64,000 nt of DNA from Corallococcus sp. NCRR (GTDB taxonomy: Bacteria; Myxococcota; Myxococcia; Myxococcales; Myxococcaceae): the NCBI RefSeq assembly GCF_026965535.1, contig NZ_CP114039.1:1426001-1490000 (forward strand), read 5' to 3'. The position numbers and the translations under genes are program-made. Below are positions 7,077 through 15,486 of this stretch, piece by piece. A model generated the notes under the pieces. The model saw only the letters and a list, made by a program, of their open reading frames with translations. It was not told the DNA's origin and made no database searches. The stretch's first letter is position 1. Each line of letters starts with the position of its first letter.

Positions 7077-9464
7077 TCAGCTCCGCGAGCGGCGGCGGCG
7101 CGCCAGGGCGCCCAGGCCCAGCAGCGCCCAGAGGCTGATCATCCCCGCGGGCGCCGAGCCGCAGCCGCAGCCCACGTCCAGGTCGGTGGGGCCTCGCACC
7201 TGGAAGCCCACCTCCGGTGAGCGCAGCCCCGCCTCGCCCGAGTCCGTCACCACCTGCGCGACGACCTTGTGCGCCCCCGTCGCGAGCGCGGTGTCCGCCG
7301 TCAGCACGTGGCGGAAGACGCCTTCGTCATCCGCGGTGGCGGTCGCGAGCGCCTTGCCGTCCACTTCCAGCCGCACGGACGTGCCGGGCAGCGCCACGCC
7401 CACGAACATGAAGGTCGGATCCACCGTCGCGCCCTCCTCGGGCACGAGCACCATGGGCGTCGCCGGATCCACCGTGCCCGCGTCGGTGCCGCCGTCCGTT
7501 CCGCCGTCCGCGCCGGCCACCACCACCTCGAAGCCCACGACGTCGGAGTACGGCCCGTCATCGCCCGCCTCGTTGTGCGAGTGCACCGTGACCTTGTGCG
7601 TGCCCACGCTCAGCGGCGCGGAGTTCGGCACCTGGTAGCGGAAGCGCCCCAGCAGGTCCAACGGCACGATGTGGTCCGGCCCGTCGTCGATGACCACGCC
7701 CACGTTCACGCCGTTGGGCGCGGTGCCGGCGAACAGCGGCGTGGGCCCCACGGTGTCTCCATTCGAGGGCACCACCAGCACGGCCATCTGCACGACGCCC
7801 CCGTCCGCGAGCACCACCGCGGGCGTGGTGAAGCGCACCGGCGTGGAGGGCTTGCTCGCCACGCCCAGCGACTCCGCCCACGCGACCACGTCGTGCGCGC
7901 CCGCGTTCAGCGGCGCGGTGGGGTCGAAGGTGAAGCGGCCATCCGACCCCGGCACCGTCGCGCCAATCTCCCGCCCATCCACGACGATGTGGACGACCGG
8001 CCCCGTCGTGCCCGCGGTCCCCTCGAAGCGCGGGCGCGTGGAGGTGGACGCCTCGCCCGACACGGGCGCCGTGATGGCGGGCGTGACGGGGACCTGGAAG
8101 GCCTGGGACACCTGCTGCACCGTCCCCGTGGACGTGCCGCCGTCCGGAGTGCCGCCATCCGACGCCGCGGTGGCCGGCCCCGCGCCGTACGAACCCGCGC
8201 CCGCGGAGGCGGACACCCCCGCGCTGCCCGCGCTCACGTTGGGCGGGCACGCGAGGGTCTTGCCCTCGATCAGGATGCGTCCTCCAGCTCCACCACCGCC
8301 CGGGCCGAAGGGCTGCTTGTCCAACTGCGTGTTGCCGCCCGCGCCGCCGCGCGCCTCGACCCCGCCGCAGTTCAGGAGCTCCACCGCGCGCAGCACCACC
8401 GCGCCGCCCGCGCCGCCACCGCCCGCGCCGTCGTTGCCCGTCGAGGCCCCCGCCGTCGAGCCCGACGCGCTGTAGACGCCCTTGCCATCGAACGCGCTGG
8501 AGCGGATGAACACCACGCCGCCGCCCGCGGCGCCGTTGGCGCCGGCCGTGTCGGAGCCCTGTCCCGCGCCGCCACCACCGCCGAACGTGAAGCGCTCGAA
8601 CACGGAGTAGCTCAGCGCCGCGCCGCCCAGGCCGCCCTGGTCGCGCGAGCCGTCCCCCGTGGCCGTGCGCCCCCCGATGCCGCCCACGCCGCCGTGCCCG
8701 CCACCGCCGCCGCCGGCCGCCGCGCAGTTGCCGCCGCCACCGCCGTTGGCCAGGTTGCCGCGCCCGCTGACGATGCCGGTCCGGGACACCGTGCCCGCCA
8801 CACCCTCGCCGCGCGCGGATCCGCCCTTGCCCTGCTCCAGGTCCAACGCCGTGCAGCCATTCAGGTCGGCGGCGTCGGTCCGGAAGATGCCGCCCTGATA
8901 GCCCAGGCCATCCGCGTCGATGCGGCCGTCGTTGACGACCTTCCCACTCACCAGCATCGCGAGGATGCCGCCGGACCTGCCGTTCCACTGCGACACGGTG
9001 AGCCGCGCGCCCTCCGGGATGATGACGTCGGAGTACTCGTACACGCGCAACACCTGCGTGCGCCCCGCGGCGTACCCGTAACGCAGCGGCGCGGTCAGCG
9101 TGAGGAGGGCGGGCGTGGTGGACGACACCCGCTCCACCCGCGCCAGCTCCCAGCGTCCCAGCGTGACCGTCCCCACCAGCGACACGGGCTTCGTGTTGCC
9201 CACGTCAGGCGCGGAAGCCAGACCGGTGCTCTCGTGGATCATCACCAGATCGCCAGCGGCGATCTTGGTGCCGGACACGACCAGCTCCAGGCCTCCCTCC
9301 GCGACGCTCTTCCCCAGCGGAGCGGCCATGCCCAGGGCGAGCCCCTGCCCCGCGGCGAGGTTGAGCACGCCGTCGCGTCCGGTGCCCAGGTCAAAGGAAT
9401 CCGGCTCGGCGCGAGCGACCTGCGCCAGGAGCAATCCAACGATGAGAGCCAGCGTGATGCGCAT
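7077..9464 (-). CDS. MYXO-CTERM surface protein, AgmC-like
   Basis: A 795-residue exported protein. After a signal peptide (MRITLALIVGLLLAQVARA) comes a beta region, then a very Gly/Ala-rich central part (about 240-440) that reads like a right-handed glycine-rich repeat. Two to three Ig-like beta modules follow (about 470-760; each has a G-x-H-x-V-V-A type strand such as NAGAHDVVAWAES and ATGAHKVVAQVV), separated by Asp-Gly-Gly-Thr linkers. The last 30 residues form a MYXO-CTERM signal: VGCGCGSAPAG, a hydrophobic helix, then RRRRSRS. Such tails are cut and anchor proteins to the surface. The layout resembles AgmC of adventurous gliding; that assignment is moderate. Confidence 0.8.
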   Translation of the reverse strand: MRITLALIVGLLLAQVARAEPDSFDLGTGRDGVLNLAAGQGLALGMAAPLGKSVAEGGLELVVSGTKIAAGDLVMIHESTGLASAPDVGNTKPVSLVGTVTLGRWELARVERVSSTTPALLTLTAPLRYGYAAGRTQVLRVYEYSDVIIPEGARLTVSQWNGRSGGILAMLVSGKVVNDGRIDADGLGYQGGIFRTDAADLNGCTALDLEQGKGGSARGEGVAGTVSRTGIVSGRGNLANGGGGGNCAAAGGGGGGHGGVGGIGGRTATGDGSRDQGGLGGAALSYSVFERFTFGGGGGAGQGSDTAGANGAAGGGVVFIRSSAFDGKGVYSASGSTAGASTGNDGAGGGGAGGAVVLRAVELLNCGGVEARGGAGGNTQLDKQPFGPGGGGAGGRILIEGKTLACPPNVSAGSAGVSASAGAGSYGAGPATAASDGGTPDGGTSTGTVQQVSQAFQVPVTPAITAPVSGEASTSTRPRFEGTAGTTGPVVHIVVDGREIGATVPGSDGRFTFDPTAPLNAGAHDVVAWAESLGVASKPSTPVRFTTPAVVLADGGVVQMAVLVVPSNGDTVGPTPLFAGTAPNGVNVGVVIDDGPDHIVPLDLLGRFRYQVPNSAPLSVGTHKVTVHSHNEAGDDGPYSDVVGFEVVVAGADGGTDGGTDAGTVDPATPMVLVPEEGATVDPTFMFVGVALPGTSVRLEVDGKALATATADDEGVFRHVLTADTALATGAHKVVAQVVTDSGEAGLRSPEVGFQVRGPTDLDVGCGCGSAPAGMISLWALLGLGALARRRRSRS

Positions 9465-9514
9465 GCCCCCATGGTGCCCCACCGGGCGTCCGGGGTCGAG
9501 GGTGGCCCCCTGCT

Positions 9515-10015
9515 TCAACGGGACGGAATCAGGTCCTGGAGCCCTCGCGCGTTGACGGGCGCGAAGAAGGGCTGCCGCAGCAGTCGTCCCAGGGCGCGGC
9601 GCTCGACGCAGAGCAGTTGGAGCGAGTCCTCCCACTCCCCCAGCACCGCCACCGCGCGCACGTCGGCCGCGTCGCGATACAGGTCGTTGAGGTTGTGCAC
9701 GAGCGCGGACACGTCCTCCAGCTCCCAGCGCTCCGTGACGTCGCCCGCCGCGACATGCAGCTCCAGCGCGGGGCGCTCGCGCACGTCCACGACCTTGAGC
9801 TTGCGCGCCGCGCCGCCCATGGCCGCGGTGAGGGGGCCCACCAGCTCATCCGGCCGGACGCCGTACCCCACGGTGAGCCCGCCCACGAGCAGGCCCGCGT
9901 CACACAGCCGCAACAACGACACGTGCGGAGGCTCGCCCTTGGGTACGAGTCCGGACGCGGCGGCGGAGTCCTTGAGCAGCCGCTCGCGGTCGAGCGCATC
10001 CAGCAGGGAGGCCAT
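9515..10015 (-). CDS. Hypothetical protein, cytoplasmic
   Basis: Unrecognised 166-residue protein without signal peptide or membrane segment. It has a mixed alpha/beta pattern, with GLLVGGLTVGYGVRPDEL, a VVDVRERPALELHVAA strand and a C-terminal helical stretch ending in RQPFFAPVNARGLQDLIPS. Gene spacing is 15 nt from the upstream cupin gene (stop at 10031), and the downstream MYXO-CTERM gene starts 50 nt on, so it may be co-transcribed with the cupin. The N-terminal DALDRERLLKDSAAAS resembles a helical dimerisation segment. No function can be assigned. Confidence 0.65.
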   Translation of the reverse strand: MASLLDALDRERLLKDSAAASGLVPKGEPPHVSLLRLCDAGLLVGGLTVGYGVRPDELVGPLTAAMGGAARKLKVVDVRERPALELHVAAGDVTERWELEDVSALVHNLNDLYRDAADVRAVAVLGEWEDSLQLLCVERRALGRLLRQPFFAPVNARGLQDLIPSR

Positions 10016-10030
10016 GGCCGGGCCACCCTA

Positions 10031-10531
10031 TCAGGGCTCCTCGCCCTCCCAGTAATCCACCTGCGCGTCCAGGGGCAGATACGCGTGCAGCGTGCGCGAC
10101 GCCTTGTCACCCCCGGGCGCCGCCCCCGCGAAGACGCCCACCTTCTTCGAGTCCGCGTACACGAGCACGTCCGGCGCCTCCATGGTGGAGAAGCATAGGT
10201 AGCGCAGCGGCTCGTCACCGTCGTTGATGAGCTGGTGCGCGCACTCCGCGCCCGGAGGCAGCGCGACGTAGTCCCCTTCGCGCACGGGCAGCGTCTGGGT
10301 CCCCAGTCGCATCCGCCCCTTGCCGGACAGGACATACACGGCCTCTTCATTGCCCAGGTGGTAGTGCAGCGGCCACGAGCGGCGGCCCGGCGGAAGCTCC
10401 ACCAGGCTGCACCCGAGCTTGCGGCCGTGCGCGGCGGCGCCCAATTGCTTGCGTTTGAGCGCCACGCGGCTGCCGTGGGCGAGCTCGGTCCAGGGAACAT
10501 CTTCGGCGTGGATGAGGTGGGGCGAGGCCAT
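10031..10531 (-). CDS. Cupin-domain protein
   Basis: A 166-residue single cupin. The fold is clear from G-C-S-L-V-E-L-P-P-G-R-R-S-W-P-L-H-Y-H-L-G-N-E-E-A-V-Y-V-L: the two histidines and glutamate (HYHLGNEE) form a metal site, followed by the second motif LPPGAECAHQLIND with its His. Relatives include sugar isomerases and oxygenases, but the C-terminal YLPLDAQVDYWEGEEP is not diagnostic. A good ribosome-binding site (AGGAG) precedes the ATG at 10531. The next upstream gene on this strand (methyltransferase) ends 14 nt away, so the cupin probably belongs to that operon. Confidence 0.8.
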   Translation of the reverse strand: MASPHLIHAEDVPWTELAHGSRVALKRKQLGAAAHGRKLGCSLVELPPGRRSWPLHYHLGNEEAVYVLSGKGRMRLGTQTLPVREGDYVALPPGAECAHQLINDGDEPLRYLCFSTMEAPDVLVYADSKKVGVFAGAAPGGDKASRTLHAYLPLDAQVDYWEGEEP

Positions 10532-10545
10532 GGCGGGCTCCTGTT

Positions 10546-11325
10546 TCACGGGCGCTCCGCGACGAGCGCGAACACGCGGTGGGGAACGGACATCGGCTCT
10601 TGAGGGAAGCGCGCGGCGAGGAGCGCGGCCAGCGCGGCGTCGAAGCGAGCGACCTCTTCGGGCGGGAGCATGGCGCCGATGCGTGCATTCGCGCGCATCC
10701 GTCCGCGCCACGCTTCGTGGGTGTAGGGGGTGAGCGTGTCGAAGGTGAAGGACGTGAGGGACTGGAAGCCGGCCACGCCTACGTCGCGGAACCACTGCGG
10801 GTAGATGCCCACGCCCTGGCCGAAGTGATCCACGGCCAGTTTGACGCGAGGGCTGAACTCCTCCACCAGGGCCTCGGTGGCCTCCAGCAAGTTGCCGGGC
10901 AGGGCCGTCCAGTCGAAGTGGCAGAGGATGAGCTTCCCGCCGGGCTTGAGCAGGCGGAACACTTCACGCGCGGCGGCGGCGCGGTCGAACCAATGCCAGC
11001 ACTGGCCCGCGAACACGCGGTCGAAGGAACCCGAAGGCAGGCCGGTGTTCTCCGCGGGCGCTTCGCCAAACTCGATGGTGAGGCCCTCGTCGCGAGCGAG
11101 TCGTGCGGCGGCCTCCAGCTGTGGTGCGGACACGTCCTGAGCGGTGACGTCGCAGCCGCGCCGGGCCAGGTTGCGCGCGACGGTGCCGGTGCCGGTGCCC
11201 AGGTCGAGCACCCGCAGGCCGGACCTGAGTACGCCGTCCTGTTCGAGCCGTGTGTAGAAGGCCTCCGGGAAGCCAGCCCGGTGCTTCGCGTAATCCGACG
11301 ACGTGCGTCCGAAATCCACGTTCAT
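10546..11325 (-). CDS. Class I SAM-dependent methyltransferase
   Basis: A 259-residue methyltransferase of the Methyltransf_11/UbiE-like class. SAM-binding motif I is VLDLGTGTGTVA, motif II-like DVTAQDVSAPQLE follows, and motif III lies near RVFAGQCWHWFD and RLLKPGGKLILCH. The substrate is unpredictable; the C-terminal part (FDTLTPYTHEAWRGRMRANARIG) matches small-molecule methyltransferases of unknown target. The start ATG follows a purine-rich stretch (GGGAGAG). It probably leads an operon with the cupin. It runs divergently from the citrate-synthase-like gene, and the shared 99-nt gap carries promoters. Confidence 0.85.
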   Translation of the reverse strand: MNVDFGRTSSDYAKHRAGFPEAFYTRLEQDGVLRSGLRVLDLGTGTGTVARNLARRGCDVTAQDVSAPQLEAAARLARDEGLTIEFGEAPAENTGLPSGSFDRVFAGQCWHWFDRAAAAREVFRLLKPGGKLILCHFDWTALPGNLLEATEALVEEFSPRVKLAVDHFGQGVGIYPQWFRDVGVAGFQSLTSFTFDTLTPYTHEAWRGRMRANARIGAMLPPEEVARFDAALAALLAARFPQEPMSVPHRVFALVAERP

Positions 11326-11424
11326 GGTCGCTCTCCCTGCCTGGAATGGCCTCACCACGGACGGGTCAACTCGACAGGGTGGTCCAGTCGAGTCGAGACT
11401 CCGCATCCGGGAGGCACGCGAAAC

Positions 11425-12804
11425 ATGGTGCGTCGTGCAGGGGGACGTTCTCAATCTCGATTCGACCATCCAGTTGAGGAGGAGCTGCTGCGCGCGGAGG
11501 AGGCAGCGGCCCTGCTGGGGGTGAAGCGGGCGACGCTCTACACGTACGTCAGCCGGGGGCTCGTGCGGTGCGTGCCGGAGAAGGGCACGAAGGAGAACCG
11601 CTACCTGCGCGCGGACGTGGAGCGGCTGAAGACACGCCACGACGCACGGGCAGGCCACGCGGCGGTGGCGTCCGGAGCCTTGCGCTGGGGTGAGCCCGTC
11701 ATCGACTCGTCGGTGTCACGCATCAGCGAGGAGGGGCTCTCATACCGGGGCCACGACGCGGTGGAGTTGGCCACGCGAGGCCGCCGCTTCGAGGACGTGG
11801 CGGAGCTGCTGTGGACCGGGCACCTGCCGCTGGAGTCCACGGCATGGCCCGCGCCTGAAACACCGTGGGACACTGTCGGGTCCACGGAGCCGCCCGTGCG
11901 AGGCGCGCGGTACTCAACCTCCGAGCGCGCCGCTTCCGCGTCCAGGGACGCGTTGCTCGTATCTCCTTCCGCGCTCGCAGCAATGCTTCCTCGCGACACG
12001 CCTCCCCTCTCCGCCCTGGCCGCGCTGGTGCCGCTCCTCGCCGCGAGCGACGCGGGCCGCTTCGCTGCTCCAGCGGAACAGGACATGCTCCGCGCGCGAA
12101 GGCTCATCCGTCACCTGGGCGCGTGGGTCTGCGTGGCCCAGGCTCCCGGCCGCGTGTCGCGCGCGTTGAAGGAGCCCACGGTGGCCGCGTCACTCGCCAC
12201 GGCCTGGGATGCGAAGCCGAAGCGGACCGCGGAGCTGATCAACCTGGCGCTCGTGCTCTGCGCGGACCATGAGCTGAACACCTCCACCTTCGCGGCCCGC
12301 GTGACGGCCTCCTCCGGCGCGGACCTGTACGCGTGCATCAGCGCGGCGCTCGCGGCCATCTCCGGCCACCGTCATGGCGGCGCCTGTGACCGCGTGGAAG
12401 CGCTCATCGCGGAGGTCGGCCGCCCCGAGCGCGCCGCCCAGGTCGTCCACGGCCGCCTGCGCCGGGGCGAAGCCGTGACGGGCTTCGGCCACCGCCTCTA
12501 CCTGAAGGGCGACCCGCGCACGCCACCGCTCGTCGACGCCGCGTTGAGCGTGAAGCCCGAAGCCCCCAGGGTCCGCGTGGCCCGCGCCGTCATGGACACC
12601 ATGCGCGACGCCGGCCACCCACCGCCGTCATTGGACTGGGGTTTGGTGGTGCTCGCGGACGCGTTGGGGCTGCCCTCCGGCGCCGCCACCGTGCTCTTCA
12701 GCCTGGGCCGCACCGCGGGCTGGGTCGCCCATGTCCTGGAGCAGCGTGAACAGGGCCACCTGCTCCGCCCCCGCGCCCGCTACGTGGAAGCCCCGCCCCG
12801 GTAG
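11425..12804 (+). CDS. Citrate synthase-like protein fused to a MerR-type HTH
   Basis: A 459-residue fusion. Residues about 20-75 are a MerR/excisionase-like winged helix (LLRAEEAAALLGVKRATLYT, VSRGLVRCVPEKG, NRYLRADVERL). Residues about 95-440 are citrate synthase-like: the first catalytic His in CADHELNTSTFAARV, the second in GFGHRLYLKGDPR, the acidic position in PPSLDWGLVVLADAL, and the substrate Arg in LGRTAGWVAHVLEQRE. All key residues appear kept, so it may catalyse condensation of acetyl-CoA with a 2-oxoacid and sense its own substrate, but that is inference. The ATG at 11425 has a GGGAGG ribosome-binding site. It runs divergently from the methyltransferase operon. Confidence 0.85.
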   Translation: MVRRAGGRSQSRFDHPVEEELLRAEEAAALLGVKRATLYTYVSRGLVRCVPEKGTKENRYLRADVERLKTRHDARAGHAAVASGALRWGEPVIDSSVSRISEEGLSYRGHDAVELATRGRRFEDVAELLWTGHLPLESTAWPAPETPWDTVGSTEPPVRGARYSTSERAASASRDALLVSPSALAAMLPRDTPPLSALAALVPLLAASDAGRFAAPAEQDMLRARRLIRHLGAWVCVAQAPGRVSRALKEPTVAASLATAWDAKPKRTAELINLALVLCADHELNTSTFAARVTASSGADLYACISAALAAISGHRHGGACDRVEALIAEVGRPERAAQVVHGRLRRGEAVTGFGHRLYLKGDPRTPPLVDAALSVKPEAPRVRVARAVMDTMRDAGHPPPSLDWGLVVLADALGLPSGAATVLFSLGRTAGWVAHVLEQREQGHLLRPRARYVEAPPR

Positions 12805-12899
12805 CACCGTGAAACATTCCGCGCGGCTGTCACATGGCGTGCACGCCGCGCGGCTTTCCGTTTGGCGCTCCGGGCTCCCGTGCACACACTGGCGGCCCC

Positions 12900-13187
12900 G
12901 TGAGCACCTCCCGCCCGACCCTGCCCTATCCCGCCCTGATGCTGCTCGGCAACGTGGCGTTCATCGCCTCGTGGATCGTCATCCTCAAGCGCCCCGAGGG
13001 TTGGCAGGTCGTGGGCCCCGTCCTCCTCGCCCTCTTCCTGGCCCTGCGCGTGGGCGGCGTGTGGAAGTACGCCCTGAACCACCCGGACCCCGCCGGCCGC
13101 ACGAAGCGCTCCGCCATCCTCTCTACCGTGCTGGCCGTGCTCGCCGTGGGCCTCTGGGGCTACACGTGGCTGAGCGGCCCCCGGTAG
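12900..13187 (+). CDS. Small inner-membrane protein
   Basis: A 95-residue membrane protein with three likely hydrophobic helices: LMLLGNVAFIASWIVIL, VGPVLLALFLALRVGG and ILSTVLAVLAVGLWGYTW. The short connecting loops are basic (KRPEG, NHPDPAGRTKRS). No family is recognised. The GTG at 12900 was chosen because the preceding 22 codons are a Pro/Gly-rich frame with no ribosome-binding site. It follows the citrate-synthase-like gene by 95 nt and ends just before a bidirectional hairpin terminator. Codon usage matches the genome. Function unknown. Confidence 0.55.
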   Translation: MSTSRPTLPYPALMLLGNVAFIASWIVILKRPEGWQVVGPVLLALFLALRVGGVWKYALNHPDPAGRTKRSAILSTVLAVLAVGLWGYTWLSGPR

Positions 13188-13197
13188 CAAACGAAAC

Positions 13198-13230
13198 GGG
13201 CGCCCCTTCCGTGAGTGGAAGGCAGCGCCC
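13198..13230. terminator. Bidirectional hairpin terminator
   Basis: Nested inverted repeat between the convergent membrane-protein and ychF genes: an outer stem of GGGCGC with GCGCCC and an inner stem of CCTTCC with GGAAGG around a six-base loop. It lacks a long U tract, as many high-GC terminators do, but its position between two stop codons supports termination in both directions. Confidence 0.7.
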
Positions 13231-13262
13231 GTCGTCACTTCAGTCCGTGGGAAGAGCCCGCG

Positions 13263-14372
13263 TCAGACGTTGAAGCGGAAGTGCATGCAGTCGCCGTCCT
13301 GCACGACGTACTCCTTGCCTTCCACGCGCAGCAGGCCCTTCTCCTTCACCGCCGACTCGCTGCCCAGCTTCACCAGGTCGGTCCACGAGAAGACCTCCGC
13401 CTTGATGAAGCCGCGCTCGAAGTCGGAGTGGATGACGCCCGCCGCCTGCGGCGCCTTGAAGCCCTTGTGGATGGTCCACGCGCGGCACTCCTGCTCGCCC
13501 ACCGTGAAGTACGTCCACAGGCCCAGCAGCTTGTAGCCCTCGCGCACGACCTTGTGCAGGCCCGGCTCCGTCAGGCCGGAGTCCGCCAGGAAGCCGGGAC
13601 GGTCGGACTCGGGGAGCTGCTGGATCTCCGACTCCAGCGCCGCCGCCAGCACCACCACGCCCGCGCCCTCCTTGGCCGCCATCTCCCGCACCTGCTGCAC
13701 GCGCGGGTCCGCGTCCTCCTTGCCAATCTGCTTCTCGCTGATGTTCGCCACGTACAGCACGGGCTTGTCCGTCAGCAGGAACAGGTCCTGGATGGCCGCC
13801 TTCTCTTCATCGGTGAGCTTCTGCGCGCGCACCGTGATGCCTTCATCCAGCTTCGCCTTGATGCGCTCCAGGAGCGCGACCTCGGCCTTGGCCTCTTCGC
13901 CCGCCTTGCCGCCGACCTTGGTGTTCTTCAGCGAGCGCTCGCGGCGCTTCTCCACGGTCTCCAGGTCCTTGAGGCACAGCTCCGTGTCGACCACGTCCCG
14001 GTCCCGCACCGGGTTCACGCCTCCCTCGACGTGGGTGACGTTGTCGTCCTCGAAGCAGCGCAGCACGTGGAGCACCGCGTTCACCTGCCGGATGTTCCCC
14101 AGGAACTGGTTGCCCAGGCCCTCGCCCTTGGACGCGCCGCGCACCAGGCCGGCGATGTCCACGAACTCCAGCGACGTGGGGATCTTCTTCAGCGGCTTCA
14201 CGAGCGCCGACAGCTGGTCCAGGCGGTCGTCCGGCACCGGCACCACGCCCACGTTCGGCTCGATGGTGCAGAACGGATAGTTCGCCGCCTGAGCGCCCGC
14301 GGCGGACAGGGCGTTGAACAGGGTGGACTTGCCCACGTTGGGCAGACCGACGATGCCGATGGAGAGAGCCAT
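13263..14372 (-). CDS. ychF: Ribosome-associated ATPase YchF
   Basis: A 369-residue universally conserved ATPase of the Obg/YchF family. Signature motifs: the P-loop GLPNVGKSTLFNAL, the switch I/II region FVDIAGLVRGASKGEGLGNQ, the NxKD replacement VLYVANISE (where YchF prefers ATP over GTP), and a coiled-coil middle (about 130-190). The C-terminal TGS domain (about 285-369) holds GLWTYFTVGEQECRAWTI and QAAGVIHSDFERGFIKAEV, ending in DGDCMHFRFNV. Length fits the family. YchF binds ribosomes and affects oxidative-stress response. It lies 45 nt downstream of atpF on the same strand and is probably expressed independently as well. Confidence 0.97.
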   Translation of the reverse strand: MALSIGIVGLPNVGKSTLFNALSAAGAQAANYPFCTIEPNVGVVPVPDDRLDQLSALVKPLKKIPTSLEFVDIAGLVRGASKGEGLGNQFLGNIRQVNAVLHVLRCFEDDNVTHVEGGVNPVRDRDVVDTELCLKDLETVEKRRERSLKNTKVGGKAGEEAKAEVALLERIKAKLDEGITVRAQKLTDEEKAAIQDLFLLTDKPVLYVANISEKQIGKEDADPRVQQVREMAAKEGAGVVVLAAALESEIQQLPESDRPGFLADSGLTEPGLHKVVREGYKLLGLWTYFTVGEQECRAWTIHKGFKAPQAAGVIHSDFERGFIKAEVFSWTDLVKLGSESAVKEKGLLRVEGKEYVVQDGDCMHFRFNV

Positions 14373-14417
14373 GATGGATTCCTGGAACAGGCGGGCGCGG
14401 CGGAAGACTCCCGGCCT

Positions 14418-14966
14418 TTAGGCCGAGCGGCGGGTCGCCGTGGCGCTGGTGGCGCCGGGCAGGCCCTGCACGAACTGCTCGGCCAGCGCGCGGTGCTTGG
14501 CGTCGTCCATGCGCTCGTTGATGAGCTTGCCGGCCACGTCCATGGCCAGGTCCACGGCCATGGAGCGGACCTCCGCGATGGCCTTGGCCTTCTGGTCCTC
14601 AATCTCACGGCGGGCGGACAGCTTCAGCTCCTCCGCCTCCTTGCGGCTCTTGGCCATCAGCTCGTCGCGGAACTTCTCCATGTCCGCCTGCACGCGGCGG
14701 GTGGTCTCCGCGGCCTCGCGGCGGGCCTCGGCGATGGCCGTCTTCTGGTCGGCGAGCAGCTTCTCCGCCTCGGCGCGCTCACGCTTGGCGCTCTCGATGG
14801 CGTTGGAGATCTGCTTCTCGCGCTCCTCGACGAGCGACAGGATGGGCCCCCACGCCTTCGCCCGCAGCACCAGCAGGACGATGACGAAGGTGACGATGGT
14901 CCAGAAGATGAGGCCCGGACGGACCTCCACGAAGCTGCTGGCGGCGAGGACAGAGGGCAGGAACAT
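14418..14966 (-). CDS. atpF: ATP synthase F0 subunit b
   Basis: A 182-residue peripheral-stalk subunit. One N-terminal membrane helix (LIFWTIVTFVIVLLVL) is followed by a long charged coiled coil (about 45-150; EREKQISNAIESAKRERAEA, AEARREAAETTRRVQ). The C-terminal part (AVDLAMDVAGKLI) contacts delta and F1. Length is a little above the usual 156-165 residues. It is the last gene of the F0 operon, which here runs atpZ-atpI-atpB-atpE-atpF; the F1 genes are not in the window. A 141-nt gap with a hairpin separates it from atpE. Confidence 0.96.
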   Translation of the reverse strand: MFLPSVLAASSFVEVRPGLIFWTIVTFVIVLLVLRAKAWGPILSLVEEREKQISNAIESAKRERAEAEKLLADQKTAIAEARREAAETTRRVQADMEKFRDELMAKSRKEAEELKLSARREIEDQKAKAIAEVRSMAVDLAMDVAGKLINERMDDAKHRALAEQFVQGLPGATSATATRRSA

Positions 14967-15040
14967 GGCGGGTCCCGGTGAAGCGGAAAGACAGAGGGAG
15001 GATGCGGGAGACTTCAGGTGACACGGGTGCTGCGCACTGC

Positions 15041-15086
15041 GAGCCGGAACGCCGGCGCCCCTTCTTCCCGAAGAGGACGCCGGCTC
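15041..15086. other. Intergenic hairpin between atpE and atpF
   Basis: GAGCCGG at 15041-15047 pairs with CCGGCTC at 15080-15086, around a C/A-rich loop with further internal pairing. It sits in the 141-nt space after atpE. Such hairpins in atp operons can stabilise upstream mRNA and help the higher dosage of subunit c; that role is inferred. Confidence 0.5.
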
Positions 15087-15107
15087 CCGGTGACACCGAC
15101 GCCCTGA

Positions 15108-15338
15108 CTAGACCTTGATGGCCAGCAGGATGCAGACGACCAGCGCGAACAGCGTGGCGCCTTCGATGAGGGCCGCGGCGATGATCATCGTGGTGCGGAT
15201 GTCGCCACCAGCGGCCGGCTGACGGCCCGTGGCGTCCATGGCGGCGGCGGCCAGCTTACCGATGCCGAGGGCGGCGCCGATGATGGAGAGACCCGCGCCG
15301 ATACCGGCGGCGAGGAACGCGAGAGCGAGGTTGGTCAT
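15108..15338 (-). CDS. atpE: ATP synthase F0 subunit c
   Basis: A 76-residue proteolipid made of two membrane helices. Helix 1 is Gly/Ala-rich (AGIGAGLSIIGAALGIGK), the polar loop is ATGRQP, and helix 2 carries the essential ion-binding Glu in ALIEGATLFALVV. Serine or threonine is not directly next to that Glu in the Na+-type manner, so a proton-translocating ring is more likely. Several copies form the rotor ring. It lies between atpB and atpF in the F0 operon. The start ATG is preceded by a GAAAGAAG purine stretch. Confidence 0.97.
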   Translation of the reverse strand: MTNLALAFLAAGIGAGLSIIGAALGIGKLAAAAMDATGRQPAAGGDIRTTMIIAAALIEGATLFALVVCILLAIKV

Positions 15339-15440
15339 GGGAGCACGTCTTCTTTCGTGAGGCGGGACCCGCTTGTGGGGGGGTCGTGAAATCCCTTTAG
15401 GACTACCTCCGGCGGCCTTTCGAACCGCCGGGTCTTCAAC

Positions 15441-15472
15441 CGGGGCGCGCCGTCACAACGACGTGCGCCCCG
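15441..15472. other. Intergenic hairpin between atpB and atpE
   Basis: CGGGGCGC at 15441-15448 pairs with GCGCCCCG at 15465-15472 around a 16-base loop. It occupies the 148-nt space between atpB and atpE. On the message it would form a stem directly upstream of atpE, a position where such structures modulate translation or stability of the c-subunit transcript. This role is inferred. Confidence 0.5.
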
Positions 15473-15486
15473 TCAACTTGTGCGGC

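Noticed and set aside
8300-8800. Low-complexity GC-rich repeats
   Set aside because: They encode the Gly/Ala-rich part of the MYXO-CTERM protein and are not a DNA repeat element.
7269-10055. 928-codon plus-strand open frame
   Set aside because: It covers the antisense of the MYXO-CTERM gene, the next hypothetical gene and part of the cupin gene; Arg/His-rich, so a GC-rich artefact.
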